A DNA stretch of 64,000 nucleotides from Spongilla lacustris (taxonomy: Eukaryota > Porifera > Demospongiae > Spongillida > Spongillidae): the NCBI GenBank assembly GCA_949361645.1, contig OX442416.1, positions 13,315,540-13,379,539 of the forward strand, read 5' to 3'. Positions 21,367 through 33,600 of this stretch are shown one piece after another (the stretch's first letter is position 1; each line of letters opens with the position of its first letter). Under the pieces are notes generated by a model. It saw nothing but the letters and a program-made list of their open reading frames with translations. It had not been told where the DNA came from and did not search any database. The position numbers were made by a program, and so were the translations under genes.

Positions 21367-21681
21367 AAGCTCTTGTTGCAGTGATTCAGAGCTCTGGTTT
21401 GTGATGGAGTACTACCCAAATGGCTCCCTCTACGACTTCCTCAAGACCCACATCCTGAACCTCCACTCCCTCTGTGACCTCGCTATCTCTGCCACCTGTG
21501 GCCTCGCCCACTTGCACACATCATCAACGGGGTGACAGTGAAGCCATCCATCACCCATCGAGACCTGAGGAGCAAGAATGTGTTAGTGAAGCATGACGGC
21601 ACCTGCAGCATAGGGAACTTAATTTGGCCATGACCTTCTGCTCCGGGGAAGTTATTGGCAATTGAAATGGTGACAACCAGG
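21367..21681 (+). pseudogene. Broken BMPR2-like receptor Ser/Thr kinase exon
   Basis: After acceptor TTTGCAG the frame reads LWFVMEYYPNGSLYDFL. VMEYYPNGSL is the hinge sequence of BMPR2-type receptors. It continues CGLAHLH, then hits a frameshift and TGA near 21533. In the shifted frame it reads [20 protein letters not shown] then GTCSIGNL. The catalytic loop HRDLxSKN is recognisable, but its Lys/Asn-type position is Arg and the DFG/DLG Asp is Asn. A second shift and stop follow, before a GTAAGG donor at about 21681. With at least two indels and a lost metal-binding Asp this cannot encode an active kinase. It lies 9.4 kb downstream of the activin-type ectodomain on the same strand, so it may be that gene's remains. 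Confidence 0.75.
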
Positions 21682-23379
21682 GTAAGGTATGGTGGCTGGT
21701 GAGAGGTGGTAGGGTTAATGTGATGGGGAGGTGAATGGGAGGGTTATAATTTTTTCATGGAAGTGCATGGGAGGGTTAAAGTGATGTGGGATTGGTGGGT
21801 TAACTTGATAGGAGGGTTAATATAACATGGAGGTTGTGTGGGTAATGTGATGGGAAGGTTGGAGGGTTGTGTGGGAGGTGGAGATTGGGCCCTTGAAAAT
21901 TGCATAAATCACCAGAACTGAATTAAAATAATATCTACGTGGTAGGCGATCTCGTGTCTATAAATATTGAACATGTAATAACTTCACTGTCAGGTACCCC
22001 ATGTTTGCAAAGTACATGGGCCAGTATGATTGTGTTTTTGAATATAAATAAATAAATCATCATTAAGTCATCCAGATAGAAATGTTAACAACCAAAATAT
22101 GGCCGGTGTCTGCTATATTACCTGTCTAAGATTTGTCTTTCCTTTGTTGATATGGAAGTCTGACAGCTGTGCAGACCGTTCAAACAACTGATGATTTGTA
22201 GTGCAATGTGATTTTAAGTCCCTGTACATGCTCTATGCGAAAACTGCTGAACACTTCAGTCGTTTTAATACATTTGAATTTTAGCCTAGTTATTATAATT
22301 TGAATAGAAAACCATTTGGCAATGATGATTAATTTCAACCTGCCAAAAAAAAGACCTTTTTCATCAGAATGTATAAAAATAAAAACTAGTTATACAAGTA
22401 GAAGGAGCCATTGTCAGCTGTACTTATGCCTTATAAGGGCAGCATTGGACAGATTGCGCATGGTGCAATATCTCTTCCCATGTTCAAAAGTGGAACACCC
22501 ATGTTCCCTTCTTACATCACATGCACCCATGTTCCCTTGTGATTTTTATAACTACATGTATATTAACTTTAGTCATGGTACATTACAGATACTAGCTGGA
22601 GCATCTCTCCAGTCATTGCTCTGCGAGGCCACAACGCTCCTACGTCAAAACCACAACATCAGCCACACCATTCTTCAGACAGAGGAGCACGAGTCATTCA
22701 TGGAGAACTGCGACACGTGTAGAACACTATGCAAAGTTCATCAGACTCATTCAATGACAACTTTTTTTTTTCGGCTTTCATGATATGCATTCTAGCCTAT
22801 GAAATATTCAGGTTGTCAGTATTGATCATGAGCAAATTCAAAATCATTTGGCTAGCCAGTGGCTGATTATTTATAGATCAGTTTGCAGTACCCCGGTATA
22901 TGATACTGGCCATGGTGTCTAATGCACATAACAATTTCCATTTCAAGTTTTGTTTTTGTTTTTGCTTCTACATTGCATTCAATTGGAGCAAACCACTTAC
23001 CTTAATTGAAGGTGGTCTTGCATGCATGCATGTAGTTACACGTAACGCTAGTATTGTATACATCGGTTGAATTAGAACTACATGTACATGTATTTAGTCT
23101 CGTACCCAGACCAATATGCTCATTCACACATGACACAAATATGTACGTAGAAGAGGTGCATGCTATTTCTATCACCGGCTTGCTCTGAGGGATAAGAATA
23201 GGGTATTACGATGTTGGCCTGGAGTGCTAGACGATGAGTTGTATGTGCATTTTTTAGGTGTCGAATTTAGCACATGCGCCGCATGATGTAATTAGTGACA
23301 AGCAGCGGGCAACATAATTAAATACCTGCCTAAATATGCGGGACAGCCCGGAGGCATGATTATTTCGTATACATAATCC
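21682..23379. other. No gene seen; GGTTAATGTGATGGGAG-type degenerate repeats at the left
   Basis: The first 200 bp after the kinase remnant hold imperfect repeats of GGAGGGTTAATGTGATGGG. The rest is AT-rich. An open frame at 22316-22783 has no recognisable motif, and I could not find the next kinase exon in it. Confidence 0.45.
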
Positions 23380-24429
23380 ATGACTAGCCTTACGCTGCTG
23401 ATCGACCTGAATACGGCCTTCGCCGTCATCGGATGTCTGGCCGCCCTGTCCGCCGTGCTGCTAATCCTGATCTCCAGGGCGTACCTCCAGTACGTACATC
23501 GGCTGCAGCTCTACCTCGCCATAGTCAGCTTCGTCTTCGCAGGGGCTCTCGGCTTCGAGGCTATGCCGATAACTGTTGGCGCCAATGATACCGTGACGGT
23601 GTCGAACGATTCGTGGGGTGACGCCTGCGTTGCTATTGGTTACATCGCTCAACATTTTGGTCTGTCGAAGGCGTTCTGTACCCTCTGGATATGCATCTAT
23701 GTTTATGTGGTAGCGGTGTACCAAAAACAGCTAAGACAATTCAAATACGAAATTGGTGGTTTGGTAATCATATTCGCGCTACCAGGCCTAATGGCCTGGA
23801 TGCCTTTCCTTCACGGATCGTACGGAGTGGATGGAATATGGTGCTGGATCAAGGTTACCTCTGATGACGTCACAATTGCCTTCCAGCTTGGAATAGCGCA
23901 CGGGTTCGTAACCCTCCTTCACGTGATCAGCATCATATTGGTGTTCGCATCCGTTGTCAAGTTCTGTAAAGGTTTCTTTGTCACCGATGGAGCCCTTCAA
24001 TCCCCATACCGGGTAGCTCTGAATGAAGTCCTACCCCTAACGATCTATCCTTTTATCTACTCCATCCTAAGCATTTTGAGTGGCACAAAGAGTATAATTG
24101 ATGTTGTGATGAACGGCTCGGATGAACGAGATGCTTACACCAGTGAGATCGTCGTGATTGGCTTACTCCAAACATTTATACTCTCACTCCCTCTGTCGCT
24201 TCTTCTGAACTCTAGGATGAGGCACAGCGTCAGCTTACGCGTGTCATTCCGACGCAGGATCTGTGTCAATGACGACGGTCCATACAGCCACACAGAACTC
24301 TCGCAATCAACATCAAAAACCGCGTCACGGGACGATAAGGAACCTCTCGTGAGCTCGCGTTCCTGCAGAGCTACAGGTGTTGGAACGGGATACAGGTCTG
24401 GCGATTGCGTGACTGCACGTTTGAATTGA
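23380..24429 (+). CDS. Single-exon seven-transmembrane receptor, cAMP/secretin-like clan
   Basis: A 349-codon intronless frame. I count seven hydrophobic segments at about residues 8-31, 41-60, 85-120, 126-145, 168-195, 215-235 and 255-278. The extracellular loop between TM4 and TM5 has WCWIKV, and TM3 is preceded by GDACVA. This is the Cys pair plus Trp typical of secretin/adhesion and Dictyostelium cAMP-type receptors rather than rhodopsin-like ones. There is no DRY or NPxxY. Possible N-glycosylation sites are NDT and NDS in the first outer loop. The C-tail is Ser/Arg-rich with many potential phosphorylation sites. It should act at the plasma membrane through G proteins; ligand unknown. The start is the first ATG, and no signal peptide is needed. 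No frame damage is visible. Confidence 0.7.
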   Translation: MTSLTLLIDLNTAFAVIGCLAALSAVLLILISRAYLQYVHRLQLYLAIVSFVFAGALGFEAMPITVGANDTVTVSNDSWGDACVAIGYIAQHFGLSKAFCTLWICIYVYVVAVYQKQLRQFKYEIGGLVIIFALPGLMAWMPFLHGSYGVDGIWCWIKVTSDDVTIAFQLGIAHGFVTLLHVISIILVFASVVKFCKGFFVTDGALQSPYRVALNEVLPLTIYPFIYSILSILSGTKSIIDVVMNGSDERDAYTSEIVVIGLLQTFILSLPLSLLLNSRMRHSVSLRVSFRRRICVNDDGPYSHTELSQSTSKTASRDDKEPLVSSRSCRATGVGTGYRSGDCVTARLN

Positions 24430-24775
24430 TTTTGAGCAGGACTAACAACTATAGTTACGGCCGCATGTATATCAGCATACAAGTGTGACTTTAATTTGTA
24501 TGCATGCATTTCGCACGTTTTTCTGACTTCCATTCGTGTATATACGTTTAATAACTGATGACCGCTGAGTAATCATAGAAAGATTTGAATAGAAATGCGG
24601 TACTCAGTTGCAATAGGCTGATTGTAAATATGATGATTGCATTGGACGACACGGAAGACATAATAACAACAATAATATTTTTGCTATTTTAATTAATATT
24701 ATGCCTATTCTATTTAAACAGGATACATAATACACATATACATTACAAACAAAAGGACTAATATTACAAGAAGTT

Positions 24776-25593
24776 CTATGGATCTTCCACAGATGATCCT
24801 GCTCGAGACAGGAGTGCCCGTGCGTTGGCTCGTATCAAAGTCAGGCTAAGCCTGCCATACAATAGATAGGTATAGCTTGGGACTTGGAGCAATTTCCCCT
24901 GGTGGCTAGGCGAGAGGCAAGGCGTGATAACATTTGCATGGCTTCTGTACCCCAGCACCCATAAGTCTCCACTGCTATGGGGATACATGACCAGCCTAGC
25001 TCAGAGCACTTGGCATCATTAGCATTGTGCTTGCGCACCTCAGCTGCCAGAGCTGCAGACCCATTTGTCACACCCGCTTCCATTAACGTACTTGAATTTA
25101 GCGTAGATGTGACAGTCAGATCTAGAGCTGCTGGTTTGCCCAAATCCCAATGAGGGATAAGAATGTCTGCTGGCCGAGTTCTATGTCCTTCATGCCCCAA
25201 ACCACTTCCTGCTTCAACTTGAGGACCCAAACAAGCCCGTCGGCAAGATTCTAAAAGGACATCCCTGAGCCTGTTATGCCGCGACACCACATCTCCTCCG
25301 TGCTTGCATGTTAAGGCATGGTGGCCTAAAGGGTCCAAAGCTTGGGATGAGCAAAAGGAGCAAACAGGAATATCAGTAACAGCAATGCCTAACCACCACT
25401 TTACAGCAATCTGAAACTCAGCAGGTTCAAGATGGAGATTGAGCCTTAGGGAAGGAATCACAGAGAGCCAAGCAGCTGCATGTGGCGAAGAAATGGATAG
25501 CAGACGTGCTTTGTCAGGCAAAGGGACATTGTCAAGTAACACACATAAATCTTGATCCTCAATTTTGCCAGACAGAGATCTTTGGTGCAACAA
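24776..25593 (-). pseudogene. R2-like LINE, 3' end of the ORF (zinc finger plus endonuclease)
   Basis: A 5'-truncated element. The minus-strand frame opens at 25593 with post-RT sequence (VKWWLGIAV). A CCHC motif follows (CSFCSSQALDPLGHHALTC), then GGDVVSRHNRLRD. Next is a PD-(D/E)xK-like endonuclease segment (RPADILIPHWDLGKPAALDL), then CSELGWSCIPI and YGCWGTEA. Order and motifs fit non-LTR elements of the R2/NeSL type, whose endonuclease lies after the RT. Near 24865 the frame shifts; the conserved end (YGRLSLTLIRANARALLSR) is in another frame, so the copy is dead. Two further fragments of the family lie at 18769-18945 and 55755-56083. Upstream, at 25594-25640, the sequence turns into pure A/T. 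Confidence 0.75.
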
Positions 25594-25640
25594 TAATATA
25601 TTATATTATTATGTATATATTATCATCTAGTATAATAATA

Positions 25641-26505
25641 TGCATATGTATAATGCTGCTTTGAAGTCTGGAGAATTGCAAAAATTTTGTATCACATCAA
25701 CGTATGCTTATACGTGTAGCGGTATACGAAGTGAAAACTACTGTTTACAACGTCTGTAGTGACGTGTAAAGGAAACCATAATTCGTTTAAAGGAAACCCA
25801 CGCGGTGAAGAAAACATGCATGCCACATGCATGCCACATGCATCCCAGCCCTACATGCATGTGCATGTATAGATGATGATGGTAATTGTACAACATCTAG
25901 GCATTGGGAACATTTACAACTCACTCATCTTTCTAATTCAGCTAGTGCACTAATGAGCACGAAAATAAAACACACCCAAAACGGCCGCGGGCTCACTCGA
26001 CAAATGTGCATGCCTATACTATAAGTATAGCATCATGCAAGGTGACTTGGCATGCTCCCAGGGAGGCCATGCATGGTCTATATGGTAATGTGGTTGTGTG
26101 GGACTGTAGCTAGTACCTGAAGAGGATGTGGTTAAGGTGACGTGTGGGACGTACCCTCGTACCCAGCCTTACCTCAACGCTATAACGTCACAGAAGGTGT
26201 ACAGTATAATAATAATACACATGTATATACATGACACTGAACACACCAGCAAGCATTATATAATAGTTCAGTTTAATTAGCTATAGCTTTAGGCCAGAAG
26301 GGTCTTTCAAGGAAAGCCCGAGCATTCTCCCTCGATCACTATATGTAAAGATATAAGGTCAGGCTTAGCCGGCCTGCATGCTATACATAGCATTGTGAAG
26401 AATGAAGAGTTTCTCTAATTCTCGTCGCTATCCATGGATGTAGGCTCTAGGTTAGTAATCCGGATATCGCGTGATGTATGTATGGATGTCAATGTGAATT
26501 TCATG
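25641..26505. other. No gene seen
   Basis: This is AT-rich DNA with several GCATGC and ATGCATG words. A short tandem of ACATGCATGCC occurs at about 25815-25840. No coding or structural signal was found. Confidence 0.45.
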
Positions 26506-26509
26506 CTAT

Positions 26510-26765
26510 AAAGTAAAAAAGCGGCTGCATGGGACTTCGCCCCAGACCCCATTGGGGGAGCTATATCAGCGCTCCCCCAGACCCCTTTGCTGTCCCGGGA
26601 TGGGGCACGCCCCTCAACCAGTTGTGAATATATTTTTCAGCCCCCCTTTCCCAAAATTAAATCCTGGATCTGCCCCTGCATCAGCGCTCCCCCAGACCCC
26701 CTTGCTGTCACGTGCACGGTAGGGGCACGCCCCTCACCCAGTTGTGAATATATTTTTCAGACCCT
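26510..26765 (-). repeat. Partial copies of the CAGGGGCGGATCC element family
   Basis: In reverse complement, 26678 starts GCAGGGGCAGATCCAGGAT and continues with GGGGCGTGCCCC, CAGCAAAGGGGTCTGGGGG and AGCCGCTTTTTT. This matches the left part of the element at 60624. A second, overlapping partial copy follows at 26680-26765 (same TTGTGAATATATTTTTCAG word twice, about 120 bp apart), suggesting a tandem duplication or nested insertion. Confidence 0.7.
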
Positions 26766-27252
26766 GCATGTACGTGGCTCGAATTCCGCCTGGCCTGCTG
26801 CCGTACATGTTAATTGCGCCCGGCGGGCCGCGCGGCCGGCCGCCAGTGTTAAACTTTTTTATTTATTGATTTTATCTACCGGTATCTCGGTCCCAGACCC
26901 ATATTATTACAATATCTCATGTTATTTGCGTTATAGCGTTTAAAAAAACTTTTCGATTAATGACCCGATAATGCGTCACCGGTTCGAGGGGGGGACACCC
27001 ACGTTATTGTTTTTGTTCAGAAAAAAGTGTGTGGATTTACGATTTGGAGGTTTATTGTTATCTTCTTGCCTTTCTCCTTTATTTTCTGAGAACTGTTTAA
27101 ACAGATACATGTACGCTTGTTTAAAGTAAAACACGAGTCATTTTTTTCCCGGTGGGGGCGGAGGGGGGATATCTCGATTACATGTGCATATTGATGACAC
27201 GTTCATGACACAGCAATACACATCACGTGACCTTATTTGGCCATACGTTGTT

Positions 27253-27289
<37 letters not shown>

Positions 27290-27605
27290 CTCTCTACACA
27301 CTCTTCAAGTGCAATGTGCATGGTGATTTAAATAGCACAACTCAGACAACACCACAGTGCATGACTGCTTTGCTTTAAAAATGTACAACCATGCATCAGT
27401 ACATGCATGCATATGAACCAAGCATTTAAACAATTGTAACTTGTACATTCAGGACTGACATACATGTGCAAATAATTGTAGATCACACATCCATATAACA
27501 TTCAGGACATACAAATAGATTTTAAAAACACCCAAATACCTGTATACATATACATGAAAATAAAATTAAATTTTTTTTCTATAAAAAATAAATATAAAAC
27601 CTATA
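26766..27605. other. Downstream of the ZIP-like gene; no coding signal
   Basis: This includes a GC-rich patch (GGCGGGCCGCGCGGCCGGCC at about 26822) and a TC microsatellite at 27255-27284. The final 150 bp before 27606 are A/T-rich and would be the 3' UTR of the minus-strand gene. I see no clear AATAAA in that orientation within 100 bp. Confidence 0.45.
27255..27284 (+). repeat. (TC)n microsatellite
   Basis: Fourteen to fifteen CT dinucleotides in a row. Confidence 0.9.
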
Positions 27606-30600
27606 TCATATTGGAAAAATGTCAGTAGCGTTACTGCCGAGCAGGGATTCGATGCGATCCCTGTAGTGGGCAGGGATGTAGAGGACTCCAAAGGCAAAGA
27701 AGAACCCGATGTTGGTCATGATGAATGCAAGCAGGCGACCCTCGTGGACACTCACCAGTTCAGGAACCTTGTAACCAAGGAAGTGAGATAAATATACTGT
27801 AGTTACATTGTACCTCATTAGCTCCACAGGTCATATGTGACATGAATAAACATATGCCTAACAAGCACATCGTATGCCCAAATCTGCTTTATATGTTTGT
27901 AGTATGCACATATGTACTTGTAGTATGTACATTGTACATATATACACACTGTATGTACAAATATATGTACACACATGGAGAAATATATATATATATGTTC
28001 CATACATATACATGTACATGTATATAGATATTTAAAGTACAAGTAGGAAGTTACGTCATCTTGATTAGTATGGTTTTGTACACAAATCATGTACCACCCA
28101 AACCTCCCACAATGAAATGTTATTGTTAACATTCGAATTCGTTGTTATTAACAGAGGTATTGTATGACAATTATGCTTGATACAAAAACGGAGTAACAGT
28201 AATATAAAAACTGCTACATGTAACTCTAAATGTGTAGTGAATATACGTTAACATGTTGTATACGTGCAAGCATGCAAACAAAAAATATGCATGCATATAT
28301 ATATATATATATATTCCCCTGCATTCACTGCAATTACAATAGTAAACTAACCAGATTCACTAATGCAATGTACGAGTACACGCCAAACAGGATTGACAGG
28401 ATCCACACGTTTGACTGATGGAACTGGTCCCCCAATATGGCGCCTGCAATCAGTCCTGCGCAGAACATGAGAGACGACCCTACGTTGAAAATGACGGCCA
28501 CCCACCACCGAACGCCATTGTCCAGGAGAAGGACAAAGTTACCTGGACCAGGGGATAAATTAAAAAAAAAAAATGGATGGGCAAAGTTGAGAAGGACACT
28601 AGCTCACTATGAAGGTAGGGGGAGGAGGAGAGGTGTGGTAGGGGGAGCAGGATTATGAAGGAGAGAAGTGTGGTAGGGGGAGGAGGAGGAGAGGTGTGGT
28701 GGGGGAGGAGGAGGAGAGGTGTGGTGGGGGAGGAGGATATGTGTGGTGGGGGAGAAGGAGAGGTGTGGTAGGGGGAGGTGGTAGAGGGAGGAGGAGAGGT
28801 GTGGTAGGGGGAGGAGGAGAGGTGTGGTAGGGGGAGGAGGAGAGGTGTGGTAGGGGGAGGAGGAGAGGTGTGGTAGGGGGAGGAGGAGAGGTGTGGTAGG
28901 GGGAGGAGGAGAGGTGTGGTAGGGGGAGGAGGAGAGGTGTAGTAGGGGGAGCAGAGGTAATTAAAAAAATTAAAAAAAAAAAGTGACACATACATGTACT
29001 GTACATGTTGTGAAATATGCCTTGCATTGTGGAGTGAAGAAAAGATCAGTTTTCAGGCATGTTCTACGTTTTTTTCCCGCATGCACAAGTGCATGCAAAC
29101 CTCTTATGTGACAACTACATGTCAGGGCCGGCGGAACCGGGTGGGCTGGGTGGGCTATAGCCCTACCAGATTTGGCTGTTGATGCAATTTATAACTATTA
29201 ATATTAAGGTTATATTAATTAATACTTTTTAAATATTTAATTTATCGTTCGTTAATTGTATTAATGCATTGCGCACAGCCCTATGCGGCCATACATTTTG
29301 TGGACAAAAGGCATACCTATAGAAATATTGAAAAAGTGGCGTAATGCCTTAGCAACCACCCTTGACAACCGACAACCTTACAAACTTTGCACTACGTGTT
29401 AACATGTTTGAACTTGTCGCCATTTAAAGGCCATACATGGAATGAAGTACCTTTGTTCTATTAGTAGCCAATGTCACATGGCCTAGTTTTCTCTCCACTG
29501 CTTCCTACAAGCGGCCATTTTTTGACGAACCCATCGACTTCAACGTACTTTTTCGACCACGCAGACAAATTCTGCTCCCCAGATGGAAGCACAGAACAAA
29601 AGGAGACAGAAGGTACTTACAACATATAGTATGGAACTGTAGCCATACTTTTTCTTTGCGATGGTATACGCGTGTGAACTATACTGTGGTTTGAGCCGTG
29701 GTAACTATTAATGGTAATGTGCGTATGGACGTGTTTGAAAAGGGATAGAATGCCTATCCACGATTTTTTTGCTTGGATAGCCTGTGCTTTTGAACAATAA
29801 GAGAGCGGTGTGTGTGGGCATGGATAGTCAGGATAGACGCTACCCCCTGTTAACCTAGTAGACCAAAGCCTGCACCCATCCACCTTGCCCATTGTTATAC
29901 ATGTAGATAAGATCAATGATCCTAGCCATCATCAAACAGCCTCATTATTTAGACAACCCTCCTCTTAGTGTCTCCATCATTGAGACCGCATCCCCCAGTC
30001 GGATGACAAGGTATTCTGTCATGCTTACGTTAAGGCTGTCAGAGATTTCAAAATGACTTCAAAAAATGCCAAGGAAGCCTTTCTGACTAGAGGGTACAAT
30101 AACTGGAAGGCTGCAACTGATGCATTTCGCAAACACGAATCAAGCGATTACCGTTCATGTTCACTGTATACATGTACATGTACATTTAAGTATTTTTGCA
30201 TTAAAGGATCATGTGACCACAACATGTTTTTTTTAAGTGGATCATGTGACAACAGCATGTTTGTACCAATAGAGCATGTGACCACATCCTTTTTTTTTGC
30301 TAATGGATCACATGACCACAGCATGTAAACTTGCATCAATGGTCAAGTGACTACATGTACATGCACAGCATGTTTGCATCAATTGTCATGTGATCAAATC
30401 AGGATTACATGCATGTTACGCTACACATGTGAATGTACAAATTCAAGGTACACCTTGTACATGTGCAAGTAGTGACAAAAACATGACAACAGATTAACAA
30501 AATCATTTCTATACATGTATACTGCACTCAATCACCCACAATTGGCCAACAAGTACACATGAAAGCATGCTATCAATCATTAACAGTCGACTGTCATGCA

Positions 30601-33600
30601 ACAACAAAGTAGCCAATTACACATGTACATGTACATTGCATGTACATGTAGCTATATTCAATAACATACTACAGCTGTACAATGATTGCTACAAAAGCCA
30701 TAAAACTAGCTAGGTGTGTGTGTGGGTGTGTGTGATGCATGTACTAGCTAGTCCCCCACCACTCTACATGTAGCCCCCCACCACTCTACATGTAGCCCCC
30801 CCCACTCTACATGTAGTCCCCCACCACTCTACATGTAGCCCCCCACCACTCTACATGTAGCCCCCCCCACTCTACATGTAGTCCCCCACCACTCTACATG
30901 TAGCCCCCCACCACTCTACATGTAGCCCCCACCACTCTACATGTAGCCCCCACCACTCTACATGTAGCCCCCCACCACTCTAGATGTAGCCCCCCACCAC
31001 TCTACATGTAGCCCCCACCACTCTACATGTAGCCCCCACCACTCTACATGTAGCCCCCCACCACTCTACATGTAGCCCCCCACCACTCTACATGTAGCCC
31101 CCACCACTCTACATGTAGCCCCCCACCACTCTAGATGTAGCCCCCCACCACTCTACATGTAGCCCCCCACCACTCTACATGTAGCCCCCCACCACTCTAC
31201 ATGTAGCCCCCACCACTCTACATGTAGCCCCCACCACTCTACATGTAGCCCCCCACCACTCTACATGTAGCCCCCCACCACTCTACATGTAGCCCCCACC
31301 ACTCTACATGTAGCCCCCCACCACTCTAGATGTAGCCCCCCACCACTCTACATGTAGCCCCCCACCACTCTACATGTAGCCCCCCCCACTCTACATGTAG
31401 TCCCCCACCACTCTACATGTAGCCCCCCACCACTCTACATGTAGCCCCCACCACTCTACATGTAGCCCCCACCACTCTACATGTAGCCCCCCACCACTCT
31501 ACATGTAGCCCCCCACCACTCTACATGTAGCCCCCCACCACTCTAGATGTAGCCCCCCACCACTCTACATGTAGCCCCCCACCACTCTACATGTAGCCCC
31601 CACCACTCTATATGTAGCCCCCACCACTCTACATGTAGCCCCCCACCACTCTACATGTAGCCCCCCACCACTCTACATGTAGCCCCCACCACTCTACATG
31701 TAGCCCCCCACCACTCTAGATGTAGCCCCCCACCACTCTACATGTAGCCCCCCACCACTCTACATGTAGCCCCCACCACTCTACATGTAGCCCCCCACCA
31801 CTCTACATGTAGCCCCCACCACTCTACATGTAGCCCCCCACCACTCTAGATGTAGCCCCCCACCACTCTACATGTAGCCCCCCACCACTCTACATGTAGC
31901 CCCCACCACTCTACATGTAGCCCCCCACCACTCTAGATGTAGCCCCCCACCACTCTACATGTAGCCCCCCACCACTCTACATGTAGCCCCCACCACTCTA
32001 CATGTAGCCCCCACCACTCTACATGTAGCCCCCCACCACTCTACATGTAGCCCCCCACCACTCTACATGTAGCCCCCACCACTCTACATGTAGCCCCCCA
32101 CCACTCTAGATGTAGCCCCCCACCACTCTACATGTAGCCCCCCACCACTCTACATGTAGCCCCCCCCACTCTACATGTAGTCCCCCACCACTCTACATGT
32201 AGCCCCCCACCACTCTACATGTAGCCCCCACCACTCTACATGTAGCCCCCACCACTCTACATGTAGCCCCCCACCACTCTAGATGTAGCCCCCCACCACT
32301 CTACATGTAGCCCCCACCACTCTACATGTAGCCCCCACCACTCTACATGTAGCCCCCCACCACTCTACATGTAGCCCCCCACCACTCTACATGTAGCCCC
32401 CACCACTCTAGATGTAGCCCCCCACCACTCTACATGTAGCCCCCCACCACTCTACATGTAGCCCCCACCACTCTACATGTAGCCCCCCACCACTCTACAT
32501 GTAGCCCCCACCACTCTACATGTAGCCCCCACCACTCTACATGTAGCCCCCCACCACTCTAGATGTAGCCCCCCACCACTCTACATGTAGCCCCCCACCA
32601 CTCTACATGTAGCCCCCACCACTCTACATGTAGCCCCCCACCACTCTAGATGTAGCCCCCCACCACTCTACATGTAGCCCCCCACCACTCTACATGTAGC
32701 CCCCACCACTCTACATGTAGCCCCCACCACTCTACATGTAGCCCCCCACCACTCTACATGTAGCCCCCCACCACTCTACATGTAGCCCCCACCACTCTAC
32801 ATGTAGCCCCCCACCACTCTAGATGTAGCCCCCCACCACTCTACATGTAGCCCCCCACCACTCTACATGTAGCCCCCACCACTCTACATGTAGCCCCCCA
32901 CCACTCTACATGTAGCCCCCCACCACTCTACATGTAGCCCCCACCACTCTACATGTAGCCCCCACCACTCTACATGTAGCCCCCCACCACTCTACATGTA
33001 GCCCCCCACCACTCTACATGTAGCCCCCACCACTCTACATGTAGCCCCCCACCACTCTAGATGTAGCCCCCCACCACTCTACATGTAGCCCCCCACCACT
33101 CTACATGTAGCCCCCACCACTCTACATGTAGCCCCCCACCACTCTACATGTAGCCCCCCACCACTCTACATGTAGCCCCCACCACTCTACATGTAGCCCC
33201 CACCACTCTACATGTAGCCCCCCACCACTCTAGATGTAGCCCCCCACCACTCTACATGTAGCCCCCCACCACTCTACATGTAGCCCCCCACCACTCTACA
33301 TGTAGCCCCCACCACTCTACATGTAGCCCCCCACCACTCTAGATGTAGCCCCCCACCACTCTACATGTAGCCCCCCACCACTCTACATGTAGCCCCCACC
33401 ACTCTACATGTAGCCCCCCACCACTCTAGATGTAGCCCCCCACCACTCTACATGTAGCCCCCCACCACTCTACATGTAGCCCCCACCACTCTACATGTAG
33501 CCCCCACCACTCTACATGTAGCCCCCCACCACTCTACATGTAGCCCCCCACCACTCTACATGTAGCCCCCACCACTCTACATGTAGCCCCCCACCACTCT

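Noticed and set aside
22316..22783. Continuation of the BMPR2-like kinase
   Set aside because: I compared all three frames with kinase C-lobe landmarks (APE, DxYxxGxxxWE) and found none.
28480..29027. Pro/Ser/Leu-rich minus-strand frames
   Set aside because: They come from the 22-bp minisatellite in an intron of the ZIP-like gene.
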